Of a DNA stretch of 8,212 bases, positions 6,893-8,212 are shown in pieces (the stretch's first letter is position 1; the number at the start of each line of letters is the position of its first letter). Origin of the DNA: Verrucomicrobiota bacterium (GTDB taxonomy: Bacteria > Verrucomicrobiota > Verrucomicrobiia > Verrucomicrobiales > Akkermansiaceae); assembly GCA_026397695.1 (NCBI GenBank), contig JAPLUJ010000615.1:1-8212 (forward strand). The letters are read 5' to 3'. The notes beneath the pieces were generated by a model, which worked only from the letters and a program-made list of their open reading frames with translations, was not told where the DNA came from and made no database searches. The position numbers were made by a program, and so were the translations under genes.

Positions 6893-7363
6893 TCACGCGA
6901 GCGGGCCGATGCCTGCGAGATCGCGGTCGTCGCGCGCTGCCGCGAGCAACGACTCATCCATCGTGATTGCTTGTTGCAGATGGCTGCGTGCCCGTTTGGC
7001 CTCTCCCAGCGTCCACAGGTAACAGGCGAGGTTGTAGTGGAAAATGGCCATGTCAAAGAGCGTCTTCGGGCCGCGCAGGAGCCAATTGCAGGCCGCGAGC
7101 GTATCGCCCGTCTCATGCAGGCAAAAGGCCGCCCGCAGGAAAAACACCGGCTCGTCGGATGCCTTCAAACATAACAGGTGAGCAGTGTCCGCCGCGGAAT
7201 TCCACGCCTGATTGACCATTTGGGCCGCGAGTTTCAGCTCGAGAACCTCGCGCTGCGTCTGCACGTCCATCGGCAGTTTTTTCAGTTCGTTCAATGCTTC
7301 GTCGGCTATTCCGAGTTCGATCCATCCGGTGGCCGCCTGCAACGTTTTCGTCATGCCCATCAC
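6893..7363 (-). CDS. Small TPR-repeat protein
   Basis: A predicted soluble, all-helical protein of 156 residues with no signal peptide or membrane segment. A clear tetratricopeptide unit spans about 107-140 (FHYNLACYLWTLGEAKRARSHL followed by QQAITMD in register with the TPR consensus), and weaker units precede it at about 39-98. The end (ESLLAAARDDRDLAGI) resembles the terminal helix of TPR proteins. TPRs bind other proteins; no partner can be named. ATGs at 7363, 7360 and 7351 are all possible starts, and none has a Shine-Dalgarno. It sits just upstream of rarA, which may be coincidental operon sharing. Confidence 0.85.
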   Translation of the reverse strand: MMGMTKTLQAATGWIELGIADEALNELKKLPMDVQTQREVLELKLAAQMVNQAWNSAADTAHLLCLKASDEPVFFLRAAFCLHETGDTLAACNWLLRGPKTLFDMAIFHYNLACYLWTLGEAKRARSHLQQAITMDESLLAAARDDRDLAGIGPLA

Positions 7364-7536
7364 CGCGAGTTTACGGTATCCGGAGCCGGACGCAATCCTT
7401 GAAATGCAGTTCCCGCGCTCCGACCGCTGGCGGCAGAGTGCGCCAAGCGTGCCCGATGAAGTTGACCCCGTTGACCGTTACCGCCGCTGTCTAACCGATC
7501 ATGATCACTTGGCAGGACCCCGGGGTTGCTGGGAAA
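7364..7536. other. Intergenic region upstream of the TPR gene
   Basis: 173 bases with no intact gene. It contains a 10-bp palindrome GATCATGATC (7497-7506), a short direct repeat GTTGACC (7461-7467 and 7471-7477), and a minus-strand stretch with coding-like codon use (7371-7490, listed separately). No clear promoter or terminator was seen. Confidence 0.5.
7371..7490 (-). pseudogene. Possible coding remnant with in-frame TAG upstream
   Basis: On the minus strand, 39 sense codons lie between a TAG (7491-7493) and a TAA (7371-7373), the TAA being 7 bases before the TPR start. The translation (VTVNGVNFIGHAW, then RTLPPAVGARELHF and KDCVRLRIP) looks protein-like, and about three quarters of third positions are G or C, like the real genes nearby. 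No ATG, GTG or TTG opens this stretch, so it would need to be the tail of a decayed gene. It may equally be chance. I do not recognise the family. Confidence 0.22.
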
Positions 7537-7944
7537 TCATTGAGGAGTCAGCAGCGTGAACGGCCAGAGCGGAAGATTGCGCAAAATCCAGTAGCCCAGC
7601 ACCAAGCCCAGGATCCAACCAACGCCGCATGCTCCGAGCCTGCATCGCAACGGCTGCGGATCGTTCCGCAGCCACGCTGGAATTTGCATCCCCACGAAAA
7701 CGACACCTGCCGGCACCACGATCATGCCGAGCGGGTTGAACCGGAACGCGTCACCCAAGCGCCCGTGAAGCGCCGCATGGGTCGCCCGGGTCATGCCGCA
7801 ACCCGGGCAGACAAGACCGGTCCAGCGATGAAACAAGCACTCGGGAAACCACGCGGCGCTCGGCCCGTATTGATAGATAACAAAAGCGAGGACGGCTGCG
7901 GAACACAACACCAGGCCCAAGGCCATGACTCTATCGACACGCAT
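7537..7944 (-). CDS. DUF2752 family membrane protein
   Basis: Small inner-membrane protein of 135 residues with three hydrophobic segments at about 7-24, 73-90 and 105-122. The family signature is clear: CLFHRWTGLVCPGCGMTRA (36-54), with Cys36, Cys46 and Cys49 and the CPGCGxTR core, followed by the conserved FNPLG at 69-73. The function of DUF2752 is unknown; the CxxC pair could bind metal or be redox-active, but this is inference. It begins 9 bases after the stop of the CorA-like gene, so the two are probably one transcript and perhaps translationally coupled. Confidence 0.88.
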   Translation of the reverse strand: MRVDRVMALGLVLCSAAVLAFVIYQYGPSAAWFPECLFHRWTGLVCPGCGMTRATHAALHGRLGDAFRFNPLGMIVVPAGVVFVGMQIPAWLRNDPQPLRCRLGACGVGWILGLVLGYWILRNLPLWPFTLLTPQ

Positions 7945-7953
7945 GTCAGTTGC

Positions 7954-8212
7954 TCATTCCTTTTTTTCCCCATCCTTCGGCTCGCCGTCGATATCCGAGG
8001 ATTTTCCGGTTTGGTGGCCAACGATCCAGAGCAGCAGGATGCCGATCGAGATGCCGCCTAACAAGATCACCCAGAACATGGGTTTCACGAATTCCGGCAG
8101 ATCCACGTTCATGCCGAACAAGCCGCCAAATGCCACCAACGGCAGGAAAAACCCGGCGAGCAGGTTCAGCCGGAAGGCAATGCGGTTCAGGCGGGCCGCC
8201 GAGCGGGCGTGT
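7954..8212 (-). CDS. CorA-like divalent cation transporter, C-terminal part
   Basis: The minus-strand frame is open at the right edge and ends at TGA 7954-7956, giving 85 visible residues. The first hydrophobic segment (LNLLAGFFLPLVAFGGLF) ends in GMN, the hallmark of CorA Mg2+/Co2+ channels, and is followed by a short loop (VDLPEFVKP) and a second hydrophobic segment (MFWVILLGGISIGILLLWIV). This two-helix C-terminal layout with a GMN pore mouth is that of CorA. After it comes a charged tail rich in Lys, Asp and Glu (SSDIDGEPKDGEKKE), longer than the short basic end of many CorAs. The large cytoplasmic domain lies outside the window. The family call is good; the ion cannot be told. Confidence 0.82.
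   Translation of the reverse strand, partial: HARSAARLNRIAFRLNLLAGFFLPLVAFGGLFGMNVDLPEFVKPMFWVILLGGISIGILLLWIVGHQTGKSSDIDGEPKDGEKKE

Overview
The window is GC-rich (roughly 60%) bacterial chromosome. It looks like Verrucomicrobiota, perhaps Verrucomicrobiae close to Luteolibacter or Haloferula. The inference rests on a fused SecD-SecF with this sub-family's sequence style, a Tat-exported Gfo/Idh/MocA oxidoreductase followed by a secreted HEAT-repeat protein, a DUF2752 protein, and a general lack of Shine-Dalgarno sequences. No phylogeny could be run. No phage, transposase, CRISPR array, rRNA or tRNA is visible.

Layout. (1) 1-1604, plus strand: 3' part of a secDF fusion, open at the left edge. 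(2) 1605-2024: gene-free convergent intergenic region dense in structure: a terminator-like hairpin, a 58-bp direct repeat in two copies with a 70-bp period, three further inverted repeats, and an 11-bp tandem repeat running over the next stop codon. (3) 5361-2025, minus strand: a three-gene operon of sugar-porter MFS transporter, Tat-signal oxidoreductase and short HEAT-repeat protein, with gaps of 8 and 23 bases. (4) 5362-5490: short intergenic region. (5) 7363-5491, minus strand: a TPR protein 22 bases ahead of rarA. (6) 7364-7536: intergenic, with a faint coding-like remnant. (7) 8212-7537, minus strand: the C-terminal end of a CorA-like cation transporter, 9 bases ahead of a DUF2752 membrane protein.

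How the genes fit together. SecDF drives protein export with the proton gradient. The MFS-oxidoreductase-HEAT set reads as a sugar uptake and modification operon, with the oxidoreductase probably working in the periplasm. RarA is a replication-fork maintenance ATPase and seems unrelated to the sugar genes.

Most unusual points: the SecF half seems to lack about 20 residues of a conserved transmembrane hairpin, in frame; the hexamer CTAACA/TGTTAG occurs 12 times, several-fold above base-composition expectation; and the secDF-HEAT intergenic region holds a repeat/hairpin cluster. I saw no clear defence or other novel multi-gene system.
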